Positions 1 through 11,172 of a DNA stretch of 64,000 nt are shown piece by piece. How positions within the stretch are numbered: the stretch's first letter is position 1; each line of letters starts with the position of its first letter. The stretch comes from Strigamia acuminata (taxonomy: Eukaryota > Arthropoda > Chilopoda > Geophilomorpha > Linotaeniidae). The position numbers and the translations under genes are program-made. The notes beneath the pieces were generated by a model that was given only the letters and a program-made list of their open reading frames with translations, searched no databases and was not told where the DNA came from. Location: NCBI GenBank assembly GCA_949358305.1, contig OX442314.1, positions 29,559,118 through 29,623,117 of the forward strand. The letters run 5' to 3'.

Positions 1-86
1 CGGCACATTTTACCCTTATTGCCTTCGAGGGTTAAACAAATTTAACAAACGAAAAACCGAAATTGTAATTGCTGACAAAAATGGCA

Positions 87-129
87 GTTTTGAATAAGAG
101 CCGCGACTCTTAATCGACAAAATATGGTA
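87..129. repeat. Fragment of dispersed repeat ending in TACCGTATTTT-like terminus
   Basis: The segment with GAATAAGAGCCGCGACTC followed by a terminus ATATGGTA is a shorter relative of sequences at about 18300-18380, 25670-25725 and 61425-61510. All carry AAGAGCCGCGG-like blocks next to an AAAATACGGTA-like end. It is probably one end of a non-autonomous DNA transposon. The rest of 1-1000 shows no feature I can support. Confidence 0.4.
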
Positions 130-1007
130 TACTGTCTGGCAGTAAAACATGGTCGATTGTACTCCAATTGCCCGATAAAAGAACGACAAGCAATGAGGAA
201 TTAGTGACACATTTCACAAGTTTCCAAGTTTTCGGCCACTGCAATGGACTTAAAAGTGGAACACTGGTACCAAATGACACATGTCTGAAAAACCAGAGAT
301 CAATATTTTTTTTTATTTAAGAAAAAAAGTCCTGAGGAAAAGTGTAGCTGGTTTTTCGATGTCTCTCCGACTTGTCTTGAGATTGAGAGGCAGCTTGGAG
401 TCGACGCGCTGCAGAGATCGCTATTGGCAGTATTCTGAAGGCAGGGATTTGGTGAAATGAAATCCCTCTTAAAGGCTGTGACAGGAAGTGAGGCGTTCCT
501 CTGTTTCCCCTCATCACACCGCTTGAGGTTGTCTCTTTTGAGCTCTTTAGATTCAATGCGAACTTGGTAAACACCCCTGTTGACACAGTTACACTTGAGA
601 CCACACTTCTACCACAGTTGTACCACAGAAAATACTCAAATATTAATTAGTGACAATAAAAATCAATTTGTTGTCGAGTGGACTCTTGGGAATTGACGTG
701 TACACATTGTTGTGGGAAAATGTGAGTCCTCTGTTTTGTATTTGGATGGCATCCAAAGGGATCATAAAACGATTTTTTTGGGAGTGTATTTTCCTGTTGA
801 GTTTTTTTATTATTTATATCCATTAAACATTCATTGTTTTTTCAGATTGTGTTGTCAAATGTGGAAATTATATTGAAGGAAGTTGCAGCTGAAAACGGAT
901 AAAGTGAGCGGTGGAAATTGTGATGAATTGATACGTATGTTGCGGTAAGCTGAACAACCAATTCATATTTCTTGCAATAATATATTTCTGTCTTGCAATA
1001 CAGTGTA

Positions 1008-1277
1008 CAGTCGTGTTCAAAAAAACTGGACCGTTGCTCTACGCTGGCAATTGAACTTGTGAGTAATTTTGTGTTTTGCCACTAGGTGAAACACCAGACA
1101 TCAACAGGTAATGATACAGACAAGGTATGTAATATTATGGGGCCGCTTTTATGTGGGCCACCCGGTATTATCACTTGTTGGCGTCTGGTGTTTCACCTAG
1201 TGACAAAACAAGAAATTACTCACAAGTTCAATTGCTAGCATAGAGGAGTGAGGGTCTAGTTTTTTTGAACACGACTG
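1008..1277. mobile_element. TA-flanked MITE (Tc1/mariner-like), 270 bp
   Basis: The terminal inverted repeats begin CAGTCGTGTTCAAAAAAACT on the left, and the right end reads as its complement (AGTTTTTTTGAACACGACTG). TA dinucleotides flank both sides (1006-1007 and 1278-1279). The two arms continue as inverted copies through GTGAGTAATTT and GGTGAAACACCAGAC, so most of the element is a foldback. The loop holds a 37-bp block (1131-1167) that recurs elsewhere in the window. There is no coding capacity. A deleted copy of the family lies at 6893-6976. Confidence 0.85.
1131..1167 (+). repeat. Dispersed ~38-bp motif ending GGGCCACCCGGTA, copy 1
   Basis: This block ends TGGGCCACCCGGTA and matches blocks at 30137-30176 and 61570-61604 (same strand) and 10052-10090 (opposite strand). 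It lies in the loop of the 1008-1277 MITE. The terminal TACCGGGTGGCCC, read on the other strand, looks like a DNA-transposon inverted-repeat end. Confidence 0.55.
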
Positions 1278-1281
1278 TACT

Positions 1282-1594
1282 CTGTACGGATCGGACGTAG
1301 GACGGGACCCAGAAAGGTGTTCGTACTAAGCGGTTGTCTGGATAGGGGTGGGAAATTAACATTGCTGGGCGTAGGTTGAGTCCAGCAAACTTGTGCAGAC
1401 GGTGCTGTGTGCGGCAGGGGTGGACCGGGAACAAATTTAGTACTGGGAAATCCGGACAAGGTTGGGCCACAAGAACAAATATATATCGGGAAATCTGGAT
1501 GATCCGGCCACAACAAAAAGAAATAAATTTACAGCATCAGGAAATTCCCGGTGTCCCGTCGGGCCAGTCCAGCACTGATGTCCGGTCTGTACAG
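1282..1594. mobile_element. Probable GC-richer foldback element
   Basis: CTGTACGGATCGGACG on the left is mirrored imperfectly by TGTCCGGTCTGTACAG on the right, with inner arms GACGGGACCC and GTGTCCCGTC. The segment is clearly GC-richer than its surroundings. The short ORFs in it have no recognisable product. It is likely a non-autonomous DNA transposon. The boundaries are approximate. Confidence 0.45.
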
Positions 1595-1749
1595 AACAAA
1601 CTGTATTTTGCAGTTTCTCTTAAGAAATAATTTTGTCGGTAGGCCGATTCTGATTGGGCAAAACGAGTCATATTGTATGTCGCAAAACTTGAACCATTGT
1701 ATTGTATTTGTATTGCGTTTTTTTTACTCTTAGCGTGGTCATGATGATC

Positions 1750-2345
1750 TCTTCAGCTGAATGCTCTTGAGGGATATTAGGTCCCAACTTGACATTCACA
1801 GAAAACCCAGTTGGAGGCGGGTGGCAAGAGTTCTTGCTGCAGTAGCTAGATAAGAGACTGTATTTCTTAGATTCTAAGACCCCATCGATTGTAAGAGGCA
1901 CCCTGTTTTTAGAGATGTTTATATGGGGAAAAAAAGCGTCTTCAATTCGAAGAAATATGATAACAATAAAAAACAACCTTGATTCCCAGCAGGTCACCCA
2001 TCCAAGTACAGTCCTCTATTTATAAACGAGTTCGGTTTCGACAAAATTGTTTGTAAGTCTAGCAGATGTGTACAAGGTGGAAGAATTCTTAAGATAACAT
2101 TTTAAATATTATTTTATTATTTTAATTAGAAATATGTATAGCTGCTATAGTACTGTACAACCAAAAGGGGGGGAGGAGACATCAATAAGAGTATGAGTTT
2201 TGTACTCTGCCTAGTGACAGACACACAAACTAACTGTGGTGTAGTCGCAAATTTGAAGTTCGTACTTTTGAAAGTTCGTAACTCGATGTTTGCAAGTAGA
2301 GGATCCACTGTACTGCCTAGGCCCAAGGGTGCCAAAATCTATTTA
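1750..2345 (-). repeat. 5S-rRNA-derived SINE (SINE3-like), interrupted by a MITE
   Basis: On the minus strand the head matches the 3' half of 5S rRNA. The plus-strand text has GATTCCCAGCAGGTCACCC followed by ATCCAAGTAC, equivalent to the 5S box C region. The run stops at CCAAGTA (2008) and resumes after 2310 with CTGCCTAGGCCCAAGG, because a TA-flanked MITE (2009-2310) sits exactly in the TA of AAGTAC. The body (1798-1850) shares GTTGGAGGCGGGTGGC with the copy at 37932-38180. SINE3 elements are known to use a 5S-type internal pol III promoter; assigning this family to that class is inference. The body boundary near 1750 is approximate. Confidence 0.65.
2009..2310. mobile_element. TA-flanked MITE inserted in the 5S-derived SINE
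   Basis: The left end is CAGTCCTCTATTTATAAACG and the right end TTGCAAGTAGAGGATCCACTG, an imperfect inverted pair with inner CGAGTTCG / CGTAACTCG. TA duplications are at 2007-2008 and 2311-2312. The sequence is non-coding. Related left ends occur near 54974 (ACAGTAAGTCCCCTACATAC) and 56279 (ACAGTCCTCTACATACGAAC). Confidence 0.75.
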
Positions 2346-3660
2346 TGCTTCTTTGTGCTGATTAGTTGACTGCAATCACGTGTCATGCATTGCTTGCTAA
2401 CTAAGCAAATTGTTAGTTTTAAGTTATAATGTTTGTATAACGTGATTTGAAAATGTGTGTTTGCGCGCGTTTCTTGAATGTTGTAAACTTCGAATCTCAG
2501 TTCGACTCTGTACTTCATAGAGTAAAGAATCACTTGTTATTTGTTCAACTTTTCACCGAAAGTTTCATCATTCATTTACCGATCTACAAGCGATTTTGCT
2601 AACCTTACACATGTTTGTTACCTATTGTTATCCCAGAATACAGTGTGGCTGTGTATTATGTGGCGCCATTATTGTGTCTTTCGAGTTGATAGGTGTCGAT
2701 GAATGTTGGAGTACGCAAAGAATGACCATGTTGGATAGGTAAATTAACATAACTGATTTATTCAAAAGGTAAAAATAGGTGGCGCTGAGAACAGCGCATC
2801 ATAACAAACAAAATGGTCGATTGACCAATGGAGTCAAACACTCCAGCCATCGGTGACAAATCGCACTGATCATGTGTATACATGTCCATGTCATCCTTGA
2901 TTTATGGTAAGAACATTATTGTATCTTGTTTGCAGCGGACGGGTCAATAACCAAAGGGAGTTTGTCATAAGTCTTTGCAAACAGCGGCTAGCGGCAGTCT
3001 TTAATATCGTAATGGTAAATTTTTCCTCTGGCATTGAATTTCCATTTGTTTCAATAAATCAAGTCTACAAAGCTCTTCGACCTATCCGGTAATCGCAAGC
3101 CGCAGTTATCAGTTGGTGGCGGGATGAAGAGGGCTTCTCCGCCTTAAGTAGTCATTTCTCTCTGTTATGCGCGTTGCTTGCCAATTAGGCAAAATGCTCT
3201 CTTTGCATAATCACATTTTTTGAATTTTATTTTGCCCCCCCATCTTTTGTGGATGCTGATTATCTGCTTGGTTTCATTTTTCGCCTGAATGTGTATGTGC
3301 TTGCCTGGGCTTTATTTTTGGCTCATCTCTATTTCGCTTTTGAACGGCTCCCAATCACATTCAGTTCATTGGATTACCAACTGAGGATGGGTTCAAACAT
3401 CTGCAACAAACGATATGGGTGAAATATGATATAAAACATTTTTCAATAAACATAAAAAAAAGATAAACTGAAATTTTAGATTCATACCTAGACAGCATCG
3501 GAGCTCTTTCAAGGCACGTACTTCAAATAGGGGTAAGTAGTAAACAGAGTGACTTTCCATGGTCTTGAGGCTTTAGTTGGCTCATACCTATGCTGCATTT
3601 GCAAAAAACTGCAAGTTTTTTTTATCTAAAAGTTAATATTTTTGCAACAAAAGTAGGAGT
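2346..3660. other. Intergenic, no feature supported
   Basis: This is AT-rich sequence with scattered stop codons in all frames. The longest ORF (2904-3092, + strand) has no recognisable motif. I see no repeat or RNA gene here that I can support. Confidence 0.5.
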
Positions 3661-3669
3661 TTTCATTAA

Positions 3670-3744
3670 AAATGCAGGTTTTTGTCTCGAAATGCAGGTT
3701 TTGTCTTGAAATGCAGGTTTTTGTCTTGAAATGCGGGTTTCTGT
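3670..3744 (+). repeat. Tandem repeat, about 4 x 19-20 bp
   Basis: AAATGCAGGTTTTTGTCTTG is repeated about four times with small changes (CTCG/CTTG, one GCGGG), immediately left of the pogo/Tigger-like element. It is a simple minisatellite; its short ORFs are repeat artefacts. Confidence 0.8.
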
Positions 3745-3747
3745 ATA

Positions 3748-4434
3748 CAGTCGAATCGCAGGGGACCAGAAAAATCGATTTATTACAACGAGAATTCATT
3801 ATATTGAATTTATTTAACATGGTGTTCTATGGCCATTCAACCAAACCAGCTATTTTTTGTTGTTCATTATATCGATAATTCGTTATATCGCGATTCGTTA
3901 TAAAGAGTTTCGACTGTATCTATAATTCGTTATATCGAAATTATCTGGCATGGTGTTCTATGGCCATTCAACCAAACCAGCCATTTTTAGATATTCGTTA
4001 TATCGATAATTCGTTATATCGCGATTCGTTATAAAGAGTTTTGACTGTATTGATAATTCGTTATATCGCGATTTGCTTTTTAGAGTTTTGACTGTCTCGA
4101 TAATTCGTTATATCGCGATTCGTTATAAAGAGTTTCGACTGTATCGATAATTCGTTATATCGAAATTATTTAACATGGTGTTCTATGGCCATTCAACCAA
4201 ACCAGCCATTTTTAGGTATTTGTTATATCGATAATTCGTTATATTGCGTTATATCAAAATTTCGTTATATTGCGTTATATCAAAATTTCGTTATATTGCG
4301 TTATATCAAAATTTCGTTATATTGCGTTATATCAAAATTTCGTTATATTGCGTTATATCAAAATTTCGTTATATCTAGTTATATCGATAATTTGTTACAT
4401 CGCGATTCGTTATAGTTATAAAGGGTTTTGACTG
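3748..4434. mobile_element. pogo/Tigger-like non-autonomous element with amplified ends
   Basis: It starts CAGTCGAATCGCAGGGGACC after a TA (3746-3747) and ends GGGTTTTGACTG before TA (4435-4436). The interior contains several copies of the terminal sequence (TATCGCGATTCGTTATAAAG then AGTTTCGACTGTAT) and three copies of a block with GGTGTTCTATGGCCATTCAA. The right part has degenerated into a 26-bp minisatellite. Termini made of CAGTCGAA plus TTCGTTATAACGAA-type words are typical of Tigger/pogo elements. A related copy at 26347-26922 retains a transposase N-terminus. Confidence 0.75.
4237..4369 (+). repeat. 26-bp minisatellite, five units
   Basis: The unit CGTTATATTGCGTTATATCA plus AAATTT is repeated about five times with almost no change, inside the pogo/Tigger-like element. 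The word CGTTATAT is itself part of that element's terminal repeat, so the array probably arose by local amplification of the transposon end. Confidence 0.9.
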
Positions 4435-4436
4435 TA

Positions 4437-5350
4437 CAACTGATGGTCTCTACCAAGGAATGTAAGCTTATGCACATGCGAAAATCACTTCTAGAAGAGA
4501 CATCTTGTCAAAGTTTTCTCTCGAAATTGAACACTTTCAACAACATTCTTTATTGTTGAAGGAAAAATAATAATAAAAAAAAAATTATTGTGACTATAGG
4601 GTTGGCCAGAGGTCAGCATGTGGTCACTGATGACATGCTCTCAAAAGGATACCCTGGGAAAAGGAGTTCACAGGTCGTGATAACACTTTGGTCGTAACGC
4701 TTGGCAATAGAGGTGGGTTGAAGCGCTCTGCCTCTTCGGGAAGCCATGAAGATCACCTTGTGACCAACAGATGGGGTGCTCGCACTCCTAGAGAAGTGCT
4801 ACTTGACGTGACATTTAATGTGGTGTCACGCAGACATGCAGTGGAATGGACGAACCAATCAGATAAACCGGGCATCGGTGCGATTTTCTCTCTCGTGTTG
4901 GCTGGTGTAAGATAACAGTTTCGTTAAACAATTGGGAGCCGAGTGCAAACATTTGGAGCGATGTCGTGCCATCGTTAAGCAGCCGTGTAATTTGTAGCGT
5001 ACGAAAATTTGAGCAATGAAAGTAGGGTATAATGTTTGGCATAAAGCTAATTATGTTTGTGGATGTATATTTAGAATGCGCAAATGTGCCATTGGTGCTA
5101 TCATAACCGAAATGGCGATACTGATTGCTGTGTGATATACAGGGTGTTTACATTAAAATGTTTGTGCTGAATAGCTTCAAAAGTGATGGTGAAATTAAAA
5201 ATGCAATTGGATAAGCAGATAGGAATGTTGGGGTGACACTAAGAATGACGTTTTTGACCTTGGGGTCAAGACCAACTATTTTCATCGATTGTCTCACTCA
5301 GTGCTTCTCGAACTATACTCTGTTCCGATACAACGTTGTCTTAATTCCGG
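4437..5350. other. Intergenic, with a possible mariner-like end near 5146
   Basis: No gene is supported. The text around 5146 (TATACAGGGTGTTTACATTA) resembles a mariner/Tc1-type terminus, but I could not find a matching right end. A similar word (ATACAGGGTGGAGG) occurs at about 60886. Confidence 0.35.
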
Positions 5351-5356
5351 TCGTAT

Positions 5357-5471
5357 CACTGGTGTAGTGGGACAAAAAAGTAGCCCACAAAATTAGAATT
5401 GTATTCTAGCTTGGCAAAACAACCAATAAAAAACTAAACCTTTGTTTACCTGCCAAAAGAAATCAACAAAC
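5357..5471 (+). repeat. Fragment of a foldback MITE family (CACTGGTGTAG family)
   Basis: The block CACTGGTGTAGTGGGAC followed by AAAAAAGTAGC recurs at 23902 (CACTGGTGTAGGGACAC), with a weaker match at 13320. It stops at the TA where the Tc1-like element begins (5472), so it may have been interrupted by that insertion. Confidence 0.5.
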
Positions 5472-5473
5472 TA

Positions 5474-6065
5474 CAGTGAGGGCAAAAACTAAGTTAACAA
5501 ACGCATCATGTTGATTCTTACGGCTGTATCTCGGGGAAAAAAGAGAGGAAAATTTATGAAATTTTAACTGGAGACTCGTACAACATCCTACTTTATTCAC
5601 CTAAAATTTTATCAACATCTATCCATCAGTTTCTGAGAAAAAAATTCTTTTGTGAAGTGACATAAAAAATTAGAGGCAAAAAGTAAGTTAACATACCCAT
5701 TACCAACAAACAATTAGCCATTCCCATTGTAAAATATGCGGCAAATATTAAAATTTATCCATAAACATATGTGTAGTCACTCATACACTTCATTAAAACA
5801 TCCAAACCGCAAGCAATGCCATTGTGAAACACTGAGCAATTGACTTGACTTTATGCTTAGAATCATTTTTCTGCTGAAATATCCCTGTCAAAGGCAGTTC
5901 ATCATCTGCACATGGAAGCATAACAATCCTCTAATACTTTTTTTTAAGTATATTGGTCCATGATAACCTTAATTTAATGTTTTGGACCGACACACATACA
6001 GGAAACCATCCCCAAGCCATTTTACTATTGGGATGGTTTTTTCAACTTAGTTTTTGCCCTGACTG
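5474..6065 (-). mobile_element. Tc1-like transposon relic
   Basis: The left terminus CAGTGAGGGCAAAAACTAAG follows a TA. The right terminus CTTAGTTTTTGCCCTGACTG is its complement with one mismatch. The minus strand between them carries a broken Tc1-type transposase segment, but the N-terminal half is missing, so the copy has an internal deletion. A second copy of the family, in the other orientation and retaining the C-terminal part, lies at 58829-59264. Confidence 0.75.
5776..6035 (-). pseudogene. Tc1-type transposase remnant
   Basis: Reading the minus strand across frames gives MAWGWFPV, the position of the family's VMVWGCFS motif. Further along are LPLTGIFQQKNDSKHK, matching the conserved FQQDNDPKHTS block that holds the second catalytic Asp, and AVLDVL near the family's VLDWPAQSP. 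In this copy the Asp of QQDN is Lys (QQKN). At least one frameshift and stop codons separate these motifs. It cannot encode an active enzyme. The assignment rests on motif order. Confidence 0.65.
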
Positions 6066-6892
6066 AAGGCTAACATTGTTTGATTGATTAAAAGGTGGAT
6101 AAGGTTTACCCTGCAATGGGAATGCATTCTGGGTAGCATGACATCACAAGCTAGTAAAGCTAGCTTAAAACTAGCTTATCCAGCTTATCTAGTTTGAAAA
6201 CTGTGTGTTCGCATTACATTTTCACAGTTAAGCTAGCTTATCTTTGTAGTGCGAACGGGGTATAACTAAAATTTTCAAAAGCTTGATGCCGCTTAAAGCG
6301 TGTTAATTTGGTACAGTATTCGGTTGCGGTGAAATTTTGATGGAACTAGGTTTAGGTAATATTTATGTAAAACGTATCCAATTATTGTGCAAATCGAAGA
6401 CAAAAAAGATTCAGAGGAGCACAGTAGTAACTGGGACAACGTAGTTTCGTAAAGAGGGGATTAATTGTTGTTTTTAGAACCATCTTTTGATGGGAATTAT
6501 TGTTGCTGGTTGTTACGTCCGCTGTAGGGATGATGTTAGATTGTCCTCTTGGACAAAACGAGATTGATATCTTGCATATCATGCATATCTTTGTTTTTTG
6601 TTTATGCAGTTTAGAGAAACACCAAAATCCATCCAAACAAGCTTTTGCTGCCTAAATTTTCAATTTCAACATTCCTTTCGAGGTTGTAGGGAATGTTCCT
6701 TGCATGTAGATGACAAATTTATTAGCAACTATTTATTTATTCTCATCAATGTCTTATGTTCACTACTCTAGGCGGGGTGTTGCTGTGGTGAAAAGGTCAT
6801 GTCCGCATGGCATACAGGATGTGCTACATCATGTGAAATAAATAATGTTCCAGAGGTAGAGTTTAGTCTAAACGTGGAATCAAACGTACAGT
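6066..6892. other. Intergenic; small CTAGCTT-rich palindromic stretch
   Basis: Around 6150-6262 the words CTAGCTTA and AAGCTAGCTTA recur in both orientations, ending GTGCGAACGGGGTATA. A similar ending (GGTGCGAACAAGGTA) with AACTAGAACTAG words occurs at 26290-26346. This may be another small DNA-transposon family. Nothing else is supported. Confidence 0.3.
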
Positions 6893-6976
6893 CGTGTTTA
6901 ACCTAGTGGCAAAACACGAAATTACTCACAATTTCAATTGCCAGCCTAGAGTGAGGGTCCAGTTTTACTGTGGATT
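6893..6976 (+). repeat. Deleted copy of the 1008-1277 MITE family
   Basis: It starts TACAGTCGTGTTTA, jumps directly to ACCTAGTGGCAAAACACGAA, and continues through GAAATTACTCACAATTTCAA to GTGAGGGTCCAGTTTTACTG. It therefore keeps only about one arm of the foldback. Confidence 0.7.
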
Positions 6977-7484
6977 AGTATGATAGAAACAAACATTCCA
7001 GAACTTTTGGAAACATTTAATTTGGTCCACCATCTTGAATAATTGCAATGAGGTGGAGATAATTGCGAAGAGAACGGGTGCGAAGATACCTAACTTAGCG
7101 CAAAATAAATTAGGAATTGTCTGCCCCTCATTAATTTGTTAAATTACCAAACAAATTAATAGATTGAACAAGTGATCGTTAAATTGGAAGCTGTTGGTTA
7201 TTTCAAGCGAAAGGCGAAATTCATTGAGGTCGAAAGGCCGAAGATTTCCATTACCTTTATTTCCATTCTGTAGTAATTCTTATCGATAATTCTTTTGCGA
7301 ACGGTATGTTATTTATTATATGTAATCTGTTTATTAACCCTTCTTCAAGTCAGAGAAACAGTTTACTTTTTTATTTTCTAATATTGAAAAGAAGTTTAAA
7401 TTATGGTAGAACTAATTAATAAAAATATAGTAATCTAACAAAAATAGATGGGTTTATTGTCAAAAAATGATTTTTATCTAAGCA

Positions 7485-7800
7485 AAGTATTGCTATATTA
7501 CCTCGCTTTAAGCCGCATGCCGTTGGACATGGGTTTACCAGGTTTCTGGAATTTCAGTCAAACAGTTTGTACTGTCATGCCGGTATAAAGTAAAACATGC
7601 CGGTGTTAGTGAAAAAGCTGATGTTTTGTTTTTTTTTTCCCTAAAAGAGCCAGGATAAATAATTATGTTGGAATTTGGGCCTGAAATTTGAGATTTCTTA
7701 ATTTTCTAAAGATTATTACTAGAATCTGGGTAAATTTATATAAGTTTAGGCCATTTTCCTGCGTTTTTGAACATCTAAAAATGCTTTTTATGGTTGTTTA
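7485..7800 (+). repeat. Dispersed repeat, copy 1 (inverted relative of 10597-11172)
   Basis: It contains TCGCTTTAAGCCGCATGCCG and, further right, GAGCCAGGATAAATAATTAT and ACATCTAAAAATGCTTTTTA. The reverse complement of 10700-10865 shows the same order of blocks. It has no coding capacity and is likely a decayed non-autonomous DNA transposon. Confidence 0.55.
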
Positions 7801-7908
7801 GGCATGGGAGTGTCACATGGTGCTGTGTATGGGTGTTTCTCTTGGTTTATTTTTAAATTTAATCAACTGTGATGGAAAAAATTGTTGTTTTATTTTTATT
7901 ATTTGCAA

Positions 7909-9006
7909 TAAAAATTCATTTTTTTATTTGTAAAATAAAAGTTAAAAAAGGCAATCGGCGCTAATTTACGCTTACAATTCTTGTTGCCAATTAGCAACAA
8001 TGTATGGCGATTAACGTCCGCCATACGTTTGGAATTGACGTATACGACGTATATAAACAGCAAGTTCCAGTTAATCATTCATTCAACAATGCCACGCAAA
8101 CCAGCCTGCCGTTTTGGCAAGAAAAGACGAAGTTTTGTGCTAATTCTATTGTTATTCCGACACACCCGATTTGGCAAACGATAAGCGAAGATTTGGCATC
8201 GAAAATGTCGGCAGGTGCGAAACACACGTTCGTGAAATGTGACCGACATAACATGCATTGGCTTGACAAGTACCGAACTTTCATTGGAAAGTGTCGAAGT
8301 TGGCGATATTAGCGTTGAAGACGACGGCATATGGAAAAATGTCTTTAATCAACGAATTTAAAATTTTGACCGCTTCGGAAGATTGGGATTTGATGACTTG
8401 CAATGTGAAATATTCGCGTAAAAAAAAGCGCAATTGCTTACGACTAAAAACTCGCTGTTGTATACGTACGGACGTATGCAACAGCGAGTTTTTAATCGTA
8501 AGCAATTGCGCTTTTTTTTACGCGAATCTTTCACATTGCAAGTCATCAAATCCCAATCTTCCGAAGCGGTCAAAATTTTAAATTCGTTGGTTAAAGACAT
8601 TTTTCCATATGCGTGGTTAACCGGAACGTAATCGCCGTCGTCTTCAGCGCTAATATCGCCAACTTCGACTCTTTCCGATGAAAGTTCGATACTTGTCAAG
8701 CCAAGTTTACAATTTCACGAACGTGTGTATCGCACCTGCCGACATTTTCGATGCCAAATCTTCGCTTATCGTTTGCCAAATCGGGTGTGTTGGAATAACA
8801 ATAGAATTATTGCCAAAACGGCAGCGCGGGAGACACAGCTGGTTTGCATGGCATTGTTGAATGGATGATTGGAAGTTTCTGTTTATATACGTCGTACGTC
8901 AATTCCAAACTTATGGCGGACGTTAATTGGCAACAAGAATTGTAAGTCAATTAGCTCCGATTGCCTTTTTAAACTTTTATTTTACAAATAAAAAAATCAA
9001 TTTTAT
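7909..9006. repeat. 1.1-kb near-perfect palindrome (long inverted repeat, 4-nt loop)
   Basis: The left arm (about 7909-8467) and right arm (about 8472-9006) are reverse complements over nearly their whole length. Mirrored outer blocks are ATTTGTAAAATAAAAGTT, CAATTCTTGTTGCC, the TATATAAACAG region, CATTCAACAATGCCA, TTTGGCAAACGATAAGCGAA and GACCGCTTCGGAAG. The centre is TATACGT-ACGG-ACGTATG. Differences include a 22-bp block in the right arm (complement of GATTACGTTCCGGTTAACCA plus CG, about 8613-8634) that is absent from the left, and small indels. A read-through transcript would fold into a very long hairpin. Parts of the arms read like protein-coding sequence (for example FWQEKTKF and SEDLASKMS), but I recognise no family. 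Confidence 0.9.
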
Positions 9007-9075
9007 AACACATAACTCTTCGATGGCTACAATTCGGACTTAAAAACAAAAAAAATATTTCTATTTGACTGTTGT

Positions 9076-9345
9076 GTTTGGGTTCGACCAAACACCCACG
9101 GTCAAATCCAAAAAATTTCCCCCAAAAAATTTGTCAGCCATGCCGACCCAATCGCACCTTCTACGGCATCGGTCGAATCCAGACACCATGTTTTTTCACG
9201 TATAATTTTTTGGATTTGCTGCCGTCGAAGATGCAGTTAAGTCGGCATGGCTGAGTTTACCCAACACCATTTTTTTTATTGTTTTTTTTTATTTATTTTG
9301 TTTTATTTATTTGGGATTGAACCGTGGGTGTTTGGCCGAACCAAC
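9076..9345. mobile_element. Foldback MITE, about 270 bp
   Basis: The left end GACCAAACACCCACGGTCAA is mirrored at the right by TTGAACCGTGGGTGTTTGGC. An inner inverted pair (CAGCCATGCCGAC / GTCGGCATGGCTG) supports a compound foldback. It is non-coding. The flanking duplication is not clear. Confidence 0.75.
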
Positions 9346-9435
9346 GTTGAATCCCCGTTACCCGTTCCGACCAAACATCGTGCTTTTTTTGCGTTTTTTG
9401 CGTTTTGTCTTTTTCTGATTGCCCGAAAGCGGCTT

Positions 9436-9690
9436 GTACAGACCAATACAAACGACAATTGGTACATTACAAATTAATACTAACTGAATACTAAAGGAAT
9501 CTGTAAAGAAAAGTGAAATTGGGGGAGTGTATTCCAGCGCCAAGTTGGCAGCACACTGCCTAGAATTTGTTGCAAACGATAATTTATACATTACAAATGA
9601 ACACTGCCAGAATACTAACAGAGTCTGCAGAAAAAAGTTCAAATTTGCAAAAGTGTGCTGTAGGCATATAGTTGACAGCACATTGGAAAA
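9436..9690 (+). repeat. Degenerate ~125-bp tandem duplication
   Basis: ACGACAATTGGTACATTACA at 9450 and ACGATAATTTATACATTACA at 9578 begin two similar blocks. Each continues through AATACTAA.. GAATCTG / GAGTCTG and a GTGT-rich tail. The ORFs here are by-products of the repeat. Confidence 0.5.
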
Positions 9691-10051
9691 CCATGGTTTA
9701 TTCCAGTTCTATCAGAATACAAATTGCCAAACTTGGCATACAAACAATACAAACCATGATAATGACTAACAAACTACAAATCTTACAGCCATTTCTGCAA
9801 CAATGTGCTGTCAACTATACTTAAAAATCAAATAAACCCCTCAATAAACACACACAACCCAAAAAATGCCAATAAAACTTAAAAAACATGAAAAAAAAAC
9901 AAGAAAACCATTTAAAAAAACACCGAAAAACCAAAGAAACCCAGGGGTAAATGTTGCTAAAACGTCACCGCGGTGCTAAGGTTTAGGCTTATTTCACTAT
10001 AAAGTTATTTGGTACTATGGAGATCAGATAGTTGCTTTTGTAATGTCATTG

Positions 10052-10090
10052 TACCGGATAGCCGGAAATCAAACCGGCCCGACAATACAA
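10052..10090 (-). repeat. Dispersed ~38-bp motif, copy 2 (opposite strand)
   Basis: TACCGGATAGCCGGAAATCA followed by AACCGGCCCGACAATACAAG is the reverse complement of the block at 30137-30176 with few changes. Confidence 0.6.
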
Positions 10091-10596
10091 GGTTTACTAA
10101 CTGCCAGATTAAATTGAACAAAGTTTACTTCAGCTTAAAAGACGTCAGAGAAAATACAGCCTCACAAAGTCTAGCATTACTCACCAACGATCCATTATTT
10201 CCATTATAACAATGGATTATTGTTGTCGTCAAAGGTATCAAGCTCAGCACAGCAGTTGTCCTTTAAGCCAACAAAGTTATTTATTAACCCTTACCAACAC
10301 GTTTTCTTCATGATAAATGAAACGGGTGAAGGTTTTATATTTCCCAATACACTTGGATTTCCTCTCAAGTGAATATAATTTTTTCATAGAGCAATTAGAT
10401 GTACATCTTGCTTTTTTTTGTTGGCTCTGTATATGTTTCCCTTGTGGCTCGTACAACTCAACGTCTGAGATCAGCAGAAGTGTTTGCCTTCAATTTTTAA
10501 TTTTTTTTTATGCTGGTGTTGACCAAAATGCATTTAATGTGCATGTGATGATGATGTATTGTGTATGTGTAATTACGTAAGGTGTGTTGCATAATT

Positions 10597-11172
10597 ATCG
10601 TATTACTTAGCCCGCTTTAATCCGCATGCAGGTATAACTCGAATTTTTACCAGCATGTTATAAATAAGTATAATTTTTTTTTCAATGGGAATTGAACCAA
10701 AATGAGCTTAAAAAGCATTTTTAGATGTGCAAAATGTAGGAAATTGATCTAAGTTTCTATAAATTTACTCAAATTTTAATAATAACATTGAGAAAATCAA
10801 GAAAACTCAAATTTCTGACCCAAATTCTAACAATTATTCTTCCGGGCTCTTTTAATTAAAAAAAAACAGTAGCTGCATTCAAAAATAAAAATACAATTTT
10901 AGTTTAAGTGTATTTTAAGTTAAAATTTAAATTTATTATAATTATACTAAATACCGGTATATTATAAGTATATAATTATACCGGTAATTATGAATAAATA
11001 ATTAATATAGTTTAATTTAATAAATAGGACAGGAAATGATGTCATTTTTGTTTTAAAATTGAAGTAAAGCACAAAATAATTTAATTTTTGAATGCACCTA
11101 GTCTTTTCACTGATATCAGCATGTTTCACCTTTTACCGGAATCTCAGTATAGCGGCATGCAGGTTAATACGA
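10597..11172. mobile_element. Non-autonomous DNA transposon with a nested MITE
   Basis: The ends CGTATTACTTAGCCCGCTTT.. CGCATGCAGGT and ..GCGGCATGCAGGTTAATACG form a loose inverted pair. The left interior matches 7485-7800 in reverse. A second, smaller MITE (10875-11099) lies inside it. The sequence is non-coding. Confidence 0.5.
10875..11099. mobile_element. MITE with GCATTCAAAAA-type ends
   Basis: The left end AGCTGCATTCAAAAATAAAA is mirrored by TTTAATTTTTGAATGCACCT. The termini belong to a family whose ends (ACTAGGTGCATTCAA) also appear at 11957, 12518, 34373 and 39432. The AT-only interior includes ACCGGTATAATT-like words. It shares the block GACGTCATTT / AAATGATGTC with 34373-34490. Confidence 0.6.
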